A DNA stretch of 39,804 nucleotides from Firmicutes bacterium UBA2530 (GCA_002340985.1 DDNC01000014.1:232609-272412), one strand, 5' to 3'; counted from the stretch's first letter, positions 8,277 through 16,874 are shown. Program-made: numbers and translations. The notes: a model not told the origin generated them from the sequence alone.

Positions 8277-8537
8277 ATGTATTCAATTAAAATAGCTCTT
8301 AGTCTACTATTGAGGATCATAGATTCGTTAATACTAATAAGAGTTTTACTATCATTTTTCCCAACCCTACAATCTTCAAGAATTTCCTACTTTATCTATC
8401 AAATGACCGAGCCTATATTGGCTCCATGCAGGGCAATTTTAGATAGACTGGGATTAGGCATGGGAATGCTTGATTTTTCTCCGATTTTGGCATTTTTGCT
8501 TTTAAGGCTGATTCAGACAATGCTGTATGCCTTGTAA
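8277..8537 (+). CDS. yggT: YggT family membrane protein
   Basis: This 86-residue protein has two YggT transmembrane hairpin segments. The first, around residues 5-30, contains LLLRIIDSLILIRVLLSFFP. The second, around residues 58-84, follows TEPILAPCRAILDRLG and includes DFSPILAFLLLRLIQTML, the family signature. YggT proteins lie beside sepF in most Firmicutes and have been linked to division, osmotic response and membrane organisation, but their mechanism is not settled. The ribosome binding site AAGGAG is well spaced. It lies nine bases after sepF, in the same transcription unit. Confidence 0.9.
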   Translation: MYSIKIALSLLLRIIDSLILIRVLLSFFPTLQSSRISYFIYQMTEPILAPCRAILDRLGLGMGMLDFSPILAFLLLRLIQTMLYAL

Positions 8538-8569
8538 GATATAAAAGCGTTAAAATGTAAGGAGAAAAG

Positions 8570-9355
8570 ATGAAAGATTTTGTTAATTATTTTGATTTCA
8601 TAAAGGACGAGGAAACAAGAAGCTCAGTCAGGCGGATTGTCGACAAAATTTCATATGTGAATAAAAATTATCTGCCTGCTGTTACAGAATTTACGAATCC
8701 TTATGCAGTCGAACTGAGCATACCCATAATCAAAAACAGTGATATAAAATTTGAACTTTTCCCCTCATTTATACATGGTGAGAGGAAAGTTTTCATTTTA
8801 TACCCTGATTATTATGATGGCATTGACGAGACTGAATTTATAACGGGTTTAAGAATTTTCAACCGTTCTAAATTCAAAACACTCAACCACAGAGATTACT
8901 TAGGGGCGCTGATGTCCTTAGGTATAGACAGAAACAAAACGGGAGATATTTATGTGTATGAGGATTATGCCGATATTGTGCTGCACACAGATATTTCAGA
9001 CTATATAATCTACAATATTGAAAAAATCGGGCACAACAAGATAGAGGCAGCGAGAATAAAGGTAGATGATGTGGCATTTAAGGAGCAGGAGCATGTTGTA
9101 CTGAACATAACCAGCTCATCAATGAGAATTGACAGCATAGTAAAGCACATTACGAACAAATCGAGAGAGACAGCGGCAGACATGGTCAAGGCCGGAAACG
9201 TGAAGATAAACTGGCAGGCAGAGGAAAAAACTGCAGCCGAAGTTAAGGAAAATGACATGATTTCAATCAGCAGGTACGGTCGTTACAAAGTTTCAGGACT
9301 TTCAGGAATGACAAAGAGCGGGAAGTACAGGATTGAAATAAAGCACTATACATAG
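8570..9355 (+). CDS. ylmH: YlmH family S4-domain RNA-binding protein
   Basis: The 261-residue protein has the N-terminal YlmH domain (about residues 1-170, with NRSKFKTLNHRDYLGALMSLG and a GDIYV strand). A C-terminal S4 RNA-binding domain spans about residues 180-245 (SIVKHITNKSRETAADMVKAG...). YlmH binds stalled 50S subunits carrying peptidyl-tRNA and contributes to ribosome quality control in B. subtilis. That makes rqcH, 4.7 kb away on the other strand, a functional relative. It has a strong AAGGAG ribosome binding site. In many genomes divIVA follows; here lspA does. Confidence 0.92.
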   Translation: MKDFVNYFDFIKDEETRSSVRRIVDKISYVNKNYLPAVTEFTNPYAVELSIPIIKNSDIKFELFPSFIHGERKVFILYPDYYDGIDETEFITGLRIFNRSKFKTLNHRDYLGALMSLGIDRNKTGDIYVYEDYADIVLHTDISDYIIYNIEKIGHNKIEAARIKVDDVAFKEQEHVVLNITSSSMRIDSIVKHITNKSRETAADMVKAGNVKINWQAEEKTAAEVKENDMISISRYGRYKVSGLSGMTKSGKYRIEIKHYT

Positions 9356-9367
9356 TGAGAGGATTAT

Positions 9368-9847
9368 ATGAGCATATTGATAGGAATAATTTTTGCCGCA
9401 TCCATTGTACTGGATCAGCTTACGAAGAAGTGGGCCGTAGGTGTTTTGAAGGACGGAAGCTCAATCAAGGTTATAGGAGATTTTCTGCGCTTTACATATG
9501 CCGAAAACAGAGGAGCTGCTTTCAGCATACTTCAGGATCAAAGGGTCTTTTTCATAATAACAACGGTTGTCATGCTTGCAGTGATGGCGTATATTTACTT
9601 TAAAACTAAAAATATAACAAAATTGTCGAAATTATCCATAGTCATGATTGCAGGAGGTGCAATAGGAAATTTTCTGGACAGACTACGCCTTGGTTATGTG
9701 GTTGACTTTATAGATGTGAGATTCGGAAGCTTTTATAATTTTCCCATTTTCAACATTGCGGACAGCTTTGTTGTGTGCGGGACAATATTAATGATTATTC
9801 TGATTCTTTTTAACAGATTTGAGAAGAGTGAAACTGATGGACAATGA
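9368..9847 (+). CDS. lspA: lipoprotein signal peptidase (signal peptidase II)
   Basis: LspA cleaves the signal peptide of diacylated prolipoproteins in the cytoplasmic membrane. The 159-residue protein has four hydrophobic segments. The catalytic aspartates are D113 (in YVVDFID) and D132 (in FNIADS), 19 residues apart as in the family. The other marks are LDQLTKKW, AENRGAAFS and GNFLDRLRLG. A GAGAGG ribosome binding site precedes ATG 9368. Its end overlaps the start of the pseudouridine synthase gene, as is usual for the lspA-rluD pair in Firmicutes. Confidence 0.95.
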   Translation: MSILIGIIFAASIVLDQLTKKWAVGVLKDGSSIKVIGDFLRFTYAENRGAAFSILQDQRVFFIITTVVMLAVMAYIYFKTKNITKLSKLSIVMIAGGAIGNFLDRLRLGYVVDFIDVRFGSFYNFPIFNIADSFVVCGTILMIILILFNRFEKSETDGQ

Positions 9848-10805
9848 AATGAAAATAATTGAATCTGAGGGCGTTGATGACTTTGAGGACGATAATGAAA
9901 TTATAATTATATCAGACACAGAAAATGAAAGAATAGATGTGTATGTTTCATCTCAGCAGGGAGATATATCCCGTAATTCCGTACAAAAACTTATTGCTGA
10001 CGGAAGCATAAGGGTTAATGATAAAAAGGTCAAGGCAAATTATAAGGTTAAATTAAGTGACTGTATAAGAATAGTGCTTCCGGAGCCGGAGGCGCTTGAT
10101 ATTGCCGCAGAAGATATTCCGATAGAAATTGTATATGAGGATGATGACCTTGCTGTAATAAACAAACCTCAGGGGATGGTTGTTCATCCCGCACCGGGAC
10201 ATTATTCGGGAACATTGGTGAACGGGCTGATGTACCATTTGAAAAATCTTTCATCGATAAACGGAATATTGCGTCCGGGAATAGTACACCGTCTTGATAT
10301 GAACACCTCGGGGCTCATGTTGGTTGCAAAGAACGACAAATCACATAATTTTCTTGCGAAGTGTCTTAAGGAGCATTCCATAAACAGAATTTATTTTGCA
10401 CTGGTGGAAGGTAACATAAAGGATGATTCGGGGGTTATTGACGCTCCTCTTGGAAGAAGTGAAAAAGACAGAAAAAAGAGGACTGTAACATATAAAAACA
10501 GCAAGAATGCCGTGACAAACTATTGGGTGGAAAAAAGATACGGAAAATATACGCTGATAAAATTAAAGCTGGAAACAGGCAGGACTCACCAGATTAGGGT
10601 GCATATGAAGTACATAGGGCATCCGGTTGTGGGTGATGATGTTTACGGCAGCAAAACAAATAGATTTTTATTAAACGGGCAGCTCCTTCACTCAAAATCC
10701 ATAGGCTTTGTTCATCCGTCAACGGGAGAATACATGGAGTTTGAAAGTGAGCTTCCGGATTATTTTCAGAAGGTATTGAAAATTATAGGAGGGCAGCAGA
10801 TATGA
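9837..10805 (+). CDS. RluD-like 23S rRNA/tRNA pseudouridine synthase (RluA family)
   Basis: The 322-residue protein has an S4 domain (about residues 32-88) followed by an RluA-type catalytic domain. The catalytic aspartate is in HRLDMNTSGL, near residue 154. The strands INKPQGMVVHPAPGH and LETGRTHQIRVHM are typical. The start is taken at ATG 9837, which overlaps the lspA stop by 11 bases; an in-frame TTG at 9819 and an ATG at 9849 are the alternatives. It is homologous to B. subtilis YlyB. The target uridine cannot be told from sequence. A four-base ATGA overlap couples it to pyrR. Confidence 0.9.
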   Translation: MDNEMKIIESEGVDDFEDDNEIIIISDTENERIDVYVSSQQGDISRNSVQKLIADGSIRVNDKKVKANYKVKLSDCIRIVLPEPEALDIAAEDIPIEIVYEDDDLAVINKPQGMVVHPAPGHYSGTLVNGLMYHLKNLSSINGILRPGIVHRLDMNTSGLMLVAKNDKSHNFLAKCLKEHSINRIYFALVEGNIKDDSGVIDAPLGRSEKDRKKRTVTYKNSKNAVTNYWVEKRYGKYTLIKLKLETGRTHQIRVHMKYIGHPVVGDDVYGSKTNRFLLNGQLLHSKSIGFVHPSTGEYMEFESELPDYFQKVLKIIGGQQI

Positions 10806-11332
10806 AAGCAAAGGCTATCATTATGGACGAAAAGGCTATTGAAAGAGCACTGTTCAGAATCTCTCATGAAATCATAGAAAAAAACAAGGGTGTTGAAAAT
10901 CTTGTCCTTATAGGAATAAAAACCAGAGGAATGCCTTTGGCTCTGAGGCTTGCAAAAAAGATAGAAGAGATTGAGGGCTCTATAGTTCCTGTATTTCCCT
11001 TGGATATAACATATTACAGGGACGATTATGAAAAGGATGACCGTGCGCCTCTGTCTGTTGAAGATTTCGACTATAATATTCAGGACAAGACGGTTGTTTT
11101 AGTGGATGATGTACTGTACACAGGCAGGACGGTAAGATCTGCGCTGGATGCTGTTGTTGATAAAGGCAGACCTAAAAACGTGGAGCTTGCGGTATTGATT
11201 GACAGAGGGCACAGAGAGCTTCCGATACGAGCAGATTTCATAGGCAAGAACGTGCCAACCTCAAGAAGTGAGCGAATAAGCGTTCAGCTTATGGAAACAG
11301 ACAGCACAAATCAGGTTGTAATAACGGAATAG
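10802..11332 (+). CDS. pyrR: PyrR bifunctional pyr operon regulator/uracil phosphoribosyltransferase
   Basis: PyrR binds pyr mRNA in a UMP-dependent manner to promote termination, and has uracil phosphoribosyltransferase activity. The 176-residue length is normal. The PRPP loop is VVLVDDVLYTGRTVRSA at about residues 97-113. KAKAIIMDEKAIERAL at the start and DRGHRELPIRADFIGKNVPTS near the end match the family well. It follows the pseudouridine synthase, with GGAGGGCAG as ribosome binding site, and ends the operon. No pyr biosynthetic gene lies downstream in this window, so its targets must be elsewhere. Confidence 0.95.
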   Translation: MKAKAIIMDEKAIERALFRISHEIIEKNKGVENLVLIGIKTRGMPLALRLAKKIEEIEGSIVPVFPLDITYYRDDYEKDDRAPLSVEDFDYNIQDKTVVLVDDVLYTGRTVRSALDAVVDKGRPKNVELAVLIDRGHRELPIRADFIGKNVPTSRSERISVQLMETDSTNQVVITE

Positions 11333-11345
11333 TATAGTAATAAGC

Positions 11346-11372
11346 CGGCGGCGTAAGCCTCCGTTTTTTATT
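11346..11372 (+). terminator. Rho-independent terminator after pyrR
   Basis: CGGCGGC (11346-11352) pairs with GCCTCCG (11357-11363) with one mismatch around a GTAA loop. A T-rich tail follows. It lies 14 bases after the pyrR stop codon. Confidence 0.8.
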
Positions 11373-11467
11373 TTCATTATAGCGAATAAAATGTATGGAT
11401 ATGGTTGTCGAATTTTAGTATAATTGAATAAAATATTGTTTGTTTTAATTAATTGCCTCCTGCTCGA

Positions 11468-11496
11468 TTGACTTAGTACATTGGGGGCTTTATAAT
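11468..11496 (+). promoter_or_regulatory. consensus sigma-A promoter of the MATE gene
   Basis: TTGACT (11468-11473), a spacer of exactly 17 bases and TATAAT (11491-11496) form one of the best promoters in the window. The predicted transcript would start near 11503, leaving a leader of about 42 bases with GGAGG at 11532-11536. Confidence 0.8.
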
Positions 11497-11544
11497 TTAG
11501 TGGACGAATCAATAGAGGCGGACAGTTATTTGGAGGTGGTTTAA

Positions 11545-12873
11545 ATTACATACTTGACTGAAGGAAATATAACAAAACAAATTATCAGACTTTCCTTCCC
11601 GTTGCTTGTAGGCAATATAATTCAGCAATTTTATAATACTATTAATATGATGATTGTGGGGCGATATGTAGGTGATGCAGCATTTTCTGCTGTGGGAGTC
11701 AGCGGAAGCGTAATGAACTTATTTATTGCAATCATTATAGGATTATGTGTGGGTTTTTCCATATTGTATGCCAATGCATACGGTGCCCAGGATTACGAAA
11801 AGCTAAGAAAAACCATATATACCACAGCAGTAATAGGCATAAGCATAACCTTGATTTTATCAATTGCAGGATTTATTTTTCTGAAAGATATACTCAATGC
11901 AATTCAGACTCCCGATAATTTGCTTCGCGAATGTGAGATATACCTGAGAGTGATTTTTGCAGGAATGATATTCTGCCTTATGTACAACCTGCTTGCGAGC
12001 ATACTTCAGGCTTTGGGACGTACAAATGTAATGCTTTATATCATTGTGACAGCAATGTTCTTCAATTTATTTTTCAATTATTTTTTAGTTGCAGTACTAA
12101 GGCTGGAGGTAATGGGCGCAGCCTTGGCAACTGTACTTTCTCAGGTAATATCAGCATTTTTATGCCTGTTTTACATATTGAAGTACCTTCCGAAGCTGAA
12201 GATTGGAAAGGAGGATATGTCCCGTGACAGGAAATTGAGCGTCACGGCCTTTCAATTTGGAATAACATCGGCATTACAGCAGTCAAGTCTGTTTTTTGGA
12301 AAACTGATGGTTCAGAGAGCTATAAATGCTCTGGGTTCAGATGCCGTAATGGCATACACAGCAGATATATGTATCGAACAGCTTCTTCTTGCTTTCGGAG
12401 ACAGCGGTGCTGCAGCGATTGCGGTATTTGTTGCTCAAAATTACGGACACAATGAAATGGGCAGAGTGAAGGATGGCTTGAAGAAAGGTATTAAGCTCAT
12501 GGTAATAACAGGAGTGACGCTGAGCGTCATGCTGTATTTTACAAAACCGTGGTTTATTTCACTTCTGATTTCTGTTGAAAAGTTCCAGGTTACGGCAATT
12601 GCCTTAAGCTATTTAAGCATAATGTGCATATTCTACCCACTGTCATTTGCAACCAACTCGTTTCAGGGATTTTTCAGAGGCATAGGGATGATTCAGCTGG
12701 CATTTGGCGCAACCTTAACTCAGATTATAATAAGAATAATTTTAACATACAGATTTACAGATCTGCTGCAGCTCAGGGCAGTGGCAATTGCCACAGGTAT
12801 AGGATGGATTGCAATGATAAGCATACAGATAGTTTATTTTAATAAAGCCAGAAGGCGTTTGCAGGTAATATAA
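11545..12873 (+). CDS. MATE-family multidrug/Na+ efflux transporter
   Basis: The protein is about 442 residues with 12 predicted membrane helices. The entry motif LTEGNITKQIIRLSFPLL and QQFYNTINMMIVGRYVG are characteristic of the clostridial MATE branch. These proteins export cationic drugs or metabolites using Na+ or H+ gradients; the substrate is unknown. The start is uncertain. ATT 11545 lies eight bases after GGAGG (11532-11536) and gives M-T-Y-L-T-E-G, the usual family start. The next candidate, TTG 11554, lies 17 bases from GGAGG, and an in-frame TAA at 11542 bars anything earlier. There is no ATG. It is probably co-transcribed with the TIM-barrel gene downstream. Confidence 0.88.
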   Translation: MTYLTEGNITKQIIRLSFPLLVGNIIQQFYNTINMMIVGRYVGDAAFSAVGVSGSVMNLFIAIIIGLCVGFSILYANAYGAQDYEKLRKTIYTTAVIGISITLILSIAGFIFLKDILNAIQTPDNLLRECEIYLRVIFAGMIFCLMYNLLASILQALGRTNVMLYIIVTAMFFNLFFNYFLVAVLRLEVMGAALATVLSQVISAFLCLFYILKYLPKLKIGKEDMSRDRKLSVTAFQFGITSALQQSSLFFGKLMVQRAINALGSDAVMAYTADICIEQLLLAFGDSGAAAIAVFVAQNYGHNEMGRVKDGLKKGIKLMVITGVTLSVMLYFTKPWFISLLISVEKFQVTAIALSYLSIMCIFYPLSFATNSFQGFFRGIGMIQLAFGATLTQIIIRIILTYRFTDLLQLRAVAIATGIGWIAMISIQIVYFNKARRRLQVI

Positions 12874-12909
12874 AAAATGAGAACGCGAGAGTATAGTGTG
12901 AGGTGCAAC

Positions 12910-13698
12910 ATGGAAAATAAGCATGAATGCGGTATTTTTAATTGGTTTGGGTACATTCTTCCTTTTGAGGAAAGAATAAAGCTCATAAAGCAGGCTGGAT
13001 ACGATTATGCAATGCTGTGGTGGGAAGATGAGAGTTACCCATATATCATAAACCGCATGGAACTTGTTAGAATTTTAAAATATCACGGTTTGAAGCTTGA
13101 TAATGTGCACTTGCCTTTTGAAAATATAAATAACCTCTGGAGCGAAAGCGGTGACTTAAGGAAGAATGAAATCAATATTGTTAAAAGATGGTTAAATGAA
13201 TGTATGGAATGCGGTGCCGATACTGTTGTTATACACAACACGGAGGGGAGCAGTCATAAATTTAACTATAAATTTGGTTTTGATTCATTTAGTAATATTA
13301 TCTCGGAAGCAGAGATCATAGGTATAAATGTTGCTTTTGAAAATACGCAGATGGTAGAATATACAGATTTTTTACTGCGTGAAATCACATCGTCGAAAGC
13401 AGGCTTCTGCTATGATTCTTCACATGATTTCGTTAATGGAGGAAGCAGGGGAGAAATCCTGAACATATGGAAGGATAGGCTGTTGGCGGTGCATTTGTCC
13501 GATAATGATGGCGGGGTCTACGACAGGCACTGGATTCCTGGTAAGGGAAATGTTAACTGGGACAAAATTATAGATATTATAAAGCGGACGAACTGTAAAA
13601 GCTACTCAATGGAAACATACCCCTTTGAGGGCGAAAAGGATATGGCTCCCATTGATTTTTTAATGAAAGCAAAGCAATCCCTGTTGGGATTGCTCTAA
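12910..13698 (+). CDS. sugar phosphate isomerase/epimerase-like TIM barrel (AP endonuclease family 2 fold)
   Basis: This 262-residue protein has the xylose-isomerase-like TIM-barrel fold. Probable metal ligands are visible: VVIHNTEGS (His), VAFENTQM (Glu), FCYDSSHDF (Asp and His), AVHLSDNDG (His and Asp), RHWIPGKGNVNW (His) and SMETYPFEGE (Glu). Such proteins isomerise or epimerise sugars or cyclitols; the substrate here is unknown. ATG 12910 is chosen because GAGGTG precedes it, whereas ATG 12877 has no ribosome binding site. It lies 36 bases after the MATE gene and is probably in the same transcript. The last codons overlap an inverted repeat shared with the convergent minus-strand unit. 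Confidence 0.8.
   Translation: MENKHECGIFNWFGYILPFEERIKLIKQAGYDYAMLWWEDESYPYIINRMELVRILKYHGLKLDNVHLPFENINNLWSESGDLRKNEINIVKRWLNECMECGADTVVIHNTEGSSHKFNYKFGFDSFSNIISEAEIIGINVAFENTQMVEYTDFLLREITSSKAGFCYDSSHDFVNGGSRGEILNIWKDRLLAVHLSDNDGGVYDRHWIPGKGNVNWDKIIDIIKRTNCKSYSMETYPFEGEKDMAPIDFLMKAKQSLLGLL
13673..13694 (-). terminator. perfect inverted repeat, possible terminator between convergent genes
   Basis: A nine-base perfect stem (13673-13681 with 13686-13694) with a four-base loop lies in the last codons of the TIM-barrel gene. Read on the minus strand it is followed by a T-rich run (TTTGCTTT), which suits the end of the rqcH/DUF4491 transcript. Read on the plus strand the T tract is poor. Confidence 0.5.
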
Positions 13699-13716
13699 TG
13701 ACAAATTTACATTTTT

Positions 13717-14016
13717 CTATGCAGATTTGCTTTTATCCTTTTTCGGGTTAGAAGGAAACCATCCCTTTTTCACTCTCTCTTCCTGCTCAAATAATTCTCC
13801 TATGCTCCAAAGACAGCAAAAACCTATTATGCTCAGTTATATTAAAAGAATCAGATTGCTTATAAAAATAGATACAGTTATGAATACTACACCGGCAACT
13901 AAAAATGCCAGCCAGATTTTTTTGCCTATATAATATTCTGACTTTATTACAATGGGATGGAAAATACCGATTATTATAAAAGATAAAAGCCCTATTGCCA
14001 CTCCTGTAAAGCTCAT
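13717..14016 (-). pseudogene. DUF4491 family small membrane protein, interrupted by an in-frame TAA
   Basis: The minus strand encodes a clear DUF4491 protein. It starts at ATG 14016 (MSFTGVAIGLLSF...GIFHPIVIKSEYY) and ends with the family's conserved tail (LWSIGELFEQEERVKKGWFP), closing at TAG 13717. Codon 60, at 13837-13839, is TAA, so only 59 of about 98 residues would be made. Related proteins have a leucine-like residue at that point, so one T-to-A change in TTA would explain it. The frame is otherwise intact with no shift, so this is a recent lesion or a sequence error. The function of DUF4491 is unknown; two or three helices are expected. It follows rqcH by ten bases. Confidence 0.75.
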
Positions 14017-14026
14017 AAGTTCATAC

Positions 14027-15781
14027 TTATTGTTTTATTTTAATTCCTGTTATAGTTGGTTCCACAAGCATTGAGTAATTTGTATCATAAATTACAAAGC
14101 CGGGCTTTGAGTTCGGTGGCTTTTTAAGATTTGCTTTTTTAGTGTAATCTATTTCCACAGAACCTGCATTCCTCCCTTTGCTGTAATAGGCTGCAATTCT
14201 TGCCGCCTCCACATATTCCTCGTCCTTGAGTTCATCTCCCTCTGTCCGTATAAGCACATGAGAGCCTGGGATGTTTTTAGCGTGGAACCAATAATCATCC
14301 TTTTTACCTGTTTTGAAGGTAAGAACATCATTTTGAAGATTGTTTTTTCCCACTAATATTTCATGTCCTCCCGATGAGATGAAAGTTGTGAATTCAGGCT
14401 TATATTCCTTGGTCTTCTTAACCTTGGATTTTTTCTTCATCATGCCCTCGGAAATAAGCTCATTGTATATATCCTCTAAGTCATCAATATCTTCACATGC
14501 CTCGATTGAATAGAGTATATTTTCCAGATATCGAATTTCATTAAGTGATATTTCTATAAGCTTTTGAAGCTCTTCTTCAGCCTTTTTAAGCTTGTTGTAT
14601 CTTTTGAAAAACTTTTGACTGTTTTGTGACAGATTCAGCTTCGGGTCAAGAGGAATTGTGATTTCTCTTTGCTCGGGATCATAGTAGTTTGCAACCGTGA
14701 GCTTGTGATTTTCGGGAGCCTTGTGGAGATTAGCTATAATAAGCTCACCGTAAATTTTATATTTTTCCCTGTCCTCAGCGTTTAAAAGTTCATTGCGCTG
14801 CTTTTCCACCTTTTTTCTGTCACGGTCAATTTTTGTGTTCATACTTTTTATAAGGCTTGCGACTCTCTGATTTATTTTATTTTTGTTGTCTGCCCCAGAA
14901 TAGTAATCATCCAGCAGCATTCCGGGATCAGCGTATTGCTTTTTGCTGAAAGGCTGCAAATAATCAATATCAAGGCAGTAAAAGCCTATTTGTTCCAAAT
15001 TTTCATCAGTATATATATTAAATGAAAATTCCTTTGCTCTGACCTTATCCATGATGAAATTTAAAGCTATCCATGCTTTCTCTTTATGTTCAGCTGTGAG
15101 TTCTCCCAGGCATGTACCTTCATTCAGTCCTGCCAGATGGCATATTTCTTTGCTTATGAATGGACTGAGCCCTATGAAGCTTCCGTAAAAAAAGTTGTAA
15201 ATCAGAATTCCGCCGTTTGCGCTGTTTATTTTGTCAAGAAATAATTCCTTTGTTGCCTCCAATGGATTGAGCTTATCCTGCTGTGGAGGAATGACATACT
15301 TAAGTCCCGGGTATACCTGTCTTACGGAACTTACATTTTCAGCCACCCTTTTTATTGAATCAATTATGGTGCGGCTTTCTGCATTTATGAAAATAATATT
15401 GCTGTGCTTGCCCATTATTTCTGTTATTATGGACTTATGCACCGTAGTATCAAGCTCATCCTTGCATTCGAAGGTTATTTCGAGGATTCTGTCAAAATTG
15501 ATTTGAGATACGTCCGTAACCCGTGCTCCGGACAGATGCTTTCTTAAAAGCATGCAGAACATGGGGGGCTGTTCAGGATTTTTCCTTGCTATGTCCGTTG
15601 TATGAATTCTCGGGCTGCTGCTTGCAGAGGTTATTAAAAGCTTGTAATTTTCTCCGTGGTTTCTTATAGTTAAAACCACCTCGTTTTTATCGGGCTGGTA
15701 GATTTTATCTACCCTGCCGCCAATCAATTTATTATATAAATCATTTTGTATGCTGTTTAAAAAAATACCGTCTAATGACAT
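14027..15781 (-). CDS. rqcH: RqcH (NFACT family) ribosome quality control protein
   Basis: RqcH binds 50S subunits with trapped peptidyl-tRNA and recruits tRNA-Ala to add alanine tails that mark incomplete proteins for degradation. Older annotations call it fibronectin-binding protein. The 584-residue protein has the NFACT-N domain at the start (MSLDGIFLNSIQNDL, GGRVDKIYQPDKNEV) and a middle helical and coiled-coil region at about residues 300-440. The C-terminal NFACT-R domain contains YWFHAKNIPGSHVLIRT. AGGAGG precedes the ATG. It is divergent from yicC, sharing a 205-base intergenic region, which is the common clostridial arrangement. Confidence 0.95.
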   Translation of the reverse strand: MSLDGIFLNSIQNDLYNKLIGGRVDKIYQPDKNEVVLTIRNHGENYKLLITSASSSPRIHTTDIARKNPEQPPMFCMLLRKHLSGARVTDVSQINFDRILEITFECKDELDTTVHKSIITEIMGKHSNIIFINAESRTIIDSIKRVAENVSSVRQVYPGLKYVIPPQQDKLNPLEATKELFLDKINSANGGILIYNFFYGSFIGLSPFISKEICHLAGLNEGTCLGELTAEHKEKAWIALNFIMDKVRAKEFSFNIYTDENLEQIGFYCLDIDYLQPFSKKQYADPGMLLDDYYSGADNKNKINQRVASLIKSMNTKIDRDRKKVEKQRNELLNAEDREKYKIYGELIIANLHKAPENHKLTVANYYDPEQREITIPLDPKLNLSQNSQKFFKRYNKLKKAEEELQKLIEISLNEIRYLENILYSIEACEDIDDLEDIYNELISEGMMKKKSKVKKTKEYKPEFTTFISSGGHEILVGKNNLQNDVLTFKTGKKDDYWFHAKNIPGSHVLIRTEGDELKDEEYVEAARIAAYYSKGRNAGSVEIDYTKKANLKKPPNSKPGFVIYDTNYSMLVEPTITGIKIKQ

Positions 15782-15823
15782 TTCAGACCTCCTGAGTAAC
15801 TAAATTAGCGATAAGGTTACTAT

Positions 15824-15851
15824 ATTGTATCACATTATTGTGCTGTGTCAT
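15824..15851 (-). promoter_or_regulatory. probable sigma-A promoter of rqcH
   Basis: On the minus strand ATGACA (15851-15846), a 16-base spacer and TACAAT (15829-15824) lie about 43 bases upstream of the rqcH start. Both boxes deviate slightly from consensus. Confidence 0.45.
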
Positions 15852-15871
15852 GGAAAATATTTTAATTTTTA

Positions 15872-15899
15872 TTTACTAATTGAATTTTAATGTTATAAT
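15872..15899 (+). promoter_or_regulatory. probable sigma-A promoter of the yicC operon
   Basis: TTTACT (15872-15877), a 16-base spacer and a perfect TATAAT (15894-15899) lie 88 bases upstream of yicC, back to back with the rqcH promoter. The rest of the 205-base gap holds nothing else that I recognise. Confidence 0.5.
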
Positions 15900-15986
15900 A
15901 AATAATAATGGTACAACTATGTTTCTTTTTCGGATACAAAAAATAAAAATGTTCATAAATACAGAATATAGATATTGGAGAATGAA

Positions 15987-16874
15987 ATGGCTGATATATT
16001 GAGTATGACCGGTTACGGCAAAGGTGAATGCAACGACGGCAAAAGAGTAATAACTGCGGAAATAAAGACAATCAACAACAGATATTGCGATATAAACATT
16101 AAAACACCAAGACATCTGAGGTTTTTTGAGGATAATATAAGAAAAATCTTGAAAAACGGCGTTCAAAGGGGTAGAATAGATGTATATATCAATATAGACT
16201 ATTTAAGTGAGTCGGATACGGTAATTGTTCCTAACCTATGCCTGGCTAAGCAGTACAAGACGGCCATTGATGAAGTAAGGACTGAACTGAATTTAAGCAG
16301 CAATGTTTCGCTGGATACAATAATAAAGTTTCAGGACGTGCTTGTTGCCAAGGAAGACACGGATGATGAAGAGGAGCTTCGCATATGCGTTGAGACAGCA
16401 ATGAACAATGCTGTTGAAAACCTCATCCGCATGAGGGCTTCCGAAGGCCAGCAGCTCAAGGCTGATATAAGGTCAAGCATGGATAAGACTATGGAGCTCA
16501 TGGACGAAATTGCTAAAAATGCCGAGACAATAGTTGCAGATTACAGAACGAAGTTTGAGACCAGAATCAAGGAACTCATGGGGAGCAACCATGAGCTTGA
16601 TGAGAACAGGCTATACAACGAAATTGTAATTTATGCCGATAAAAGTGATATTAATGAAGAAATTGTGAGATTTAAATCACATATGTCCCAGCTTTCGGGA
16701 GTTTTAAAAGACGGCGGACCTGTAGGAAGGAAGCTTGATTTTATTATTCAGGAATCTAACAGAGAAATTAATACCATAGGATCTAAAATAGGGAACCTTG
16801 AAATAATTCAGATGGTTATTGAGATAAAGAACTTATTGGAGAAAATCAGAGAGCAAATACAAAATATAGAATAG
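15987..16874 (+). CDS. yicC: YicC family endoribonuclease
   Basis: The 295-residue protein begins with the invariant SMTGYGKGE and ends in the DUF1732 region (GRKLDFIIQESNREINTIGSK), where the family's conserved acidic and basic residues lie. E. coli YicC is an endoribonuclease that acts in small-RNA decay and affects late growth. ATG 15987 is used because GGAG lies seven bases upstream; an in-frame TTG at 15975 has no such site and adds nothing conserved. It is the first gene of a long operon and precedes remA, the standard order in Firmicutes. Confidence 0.93.
   Translation: MADILSMTGYGKGECNDGKRVITAEIKTINNRYCDINIKTPRHLRFFEDNIRKILKNGVQRGRIDVYINIDYLSESDTVIVPNLCLAKQYKTAIDEVRTELNLSSNVSLDTIIKFQDVLVAKEDTDDEEELRICVETAMNNAVENLIRMRASEGQQLKADIRSSMDKTMELMDEIAKNAETIVADYRTKFETRIKELMGSNHELDENRLYNEIVIYADKSDINEEIVRFKSHMSQLSGVLKDGGPVGRKLDFIIQESNREINTIGSKIGNLEIIQMVIEIKNLLEKIREQIQNIE

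Noticed and set aside
9355..9603. ORF overlapping the start of lspA
   Set aside because: It is an out-of-frame shadow; lspA itself carries all catalytic motifs.
12624..12842. Overlapping plus-strand ORF inside the MATE gene
   Set aside because: It is a shadow frame of the transporter with no ribosome binding site or family resemblance.
13727..13933. Plus-strand ORF of 68 codons
   Set aside because: It is antisense to the interrupted DUF4491 gene, whose minus-strand translation matches a known family.
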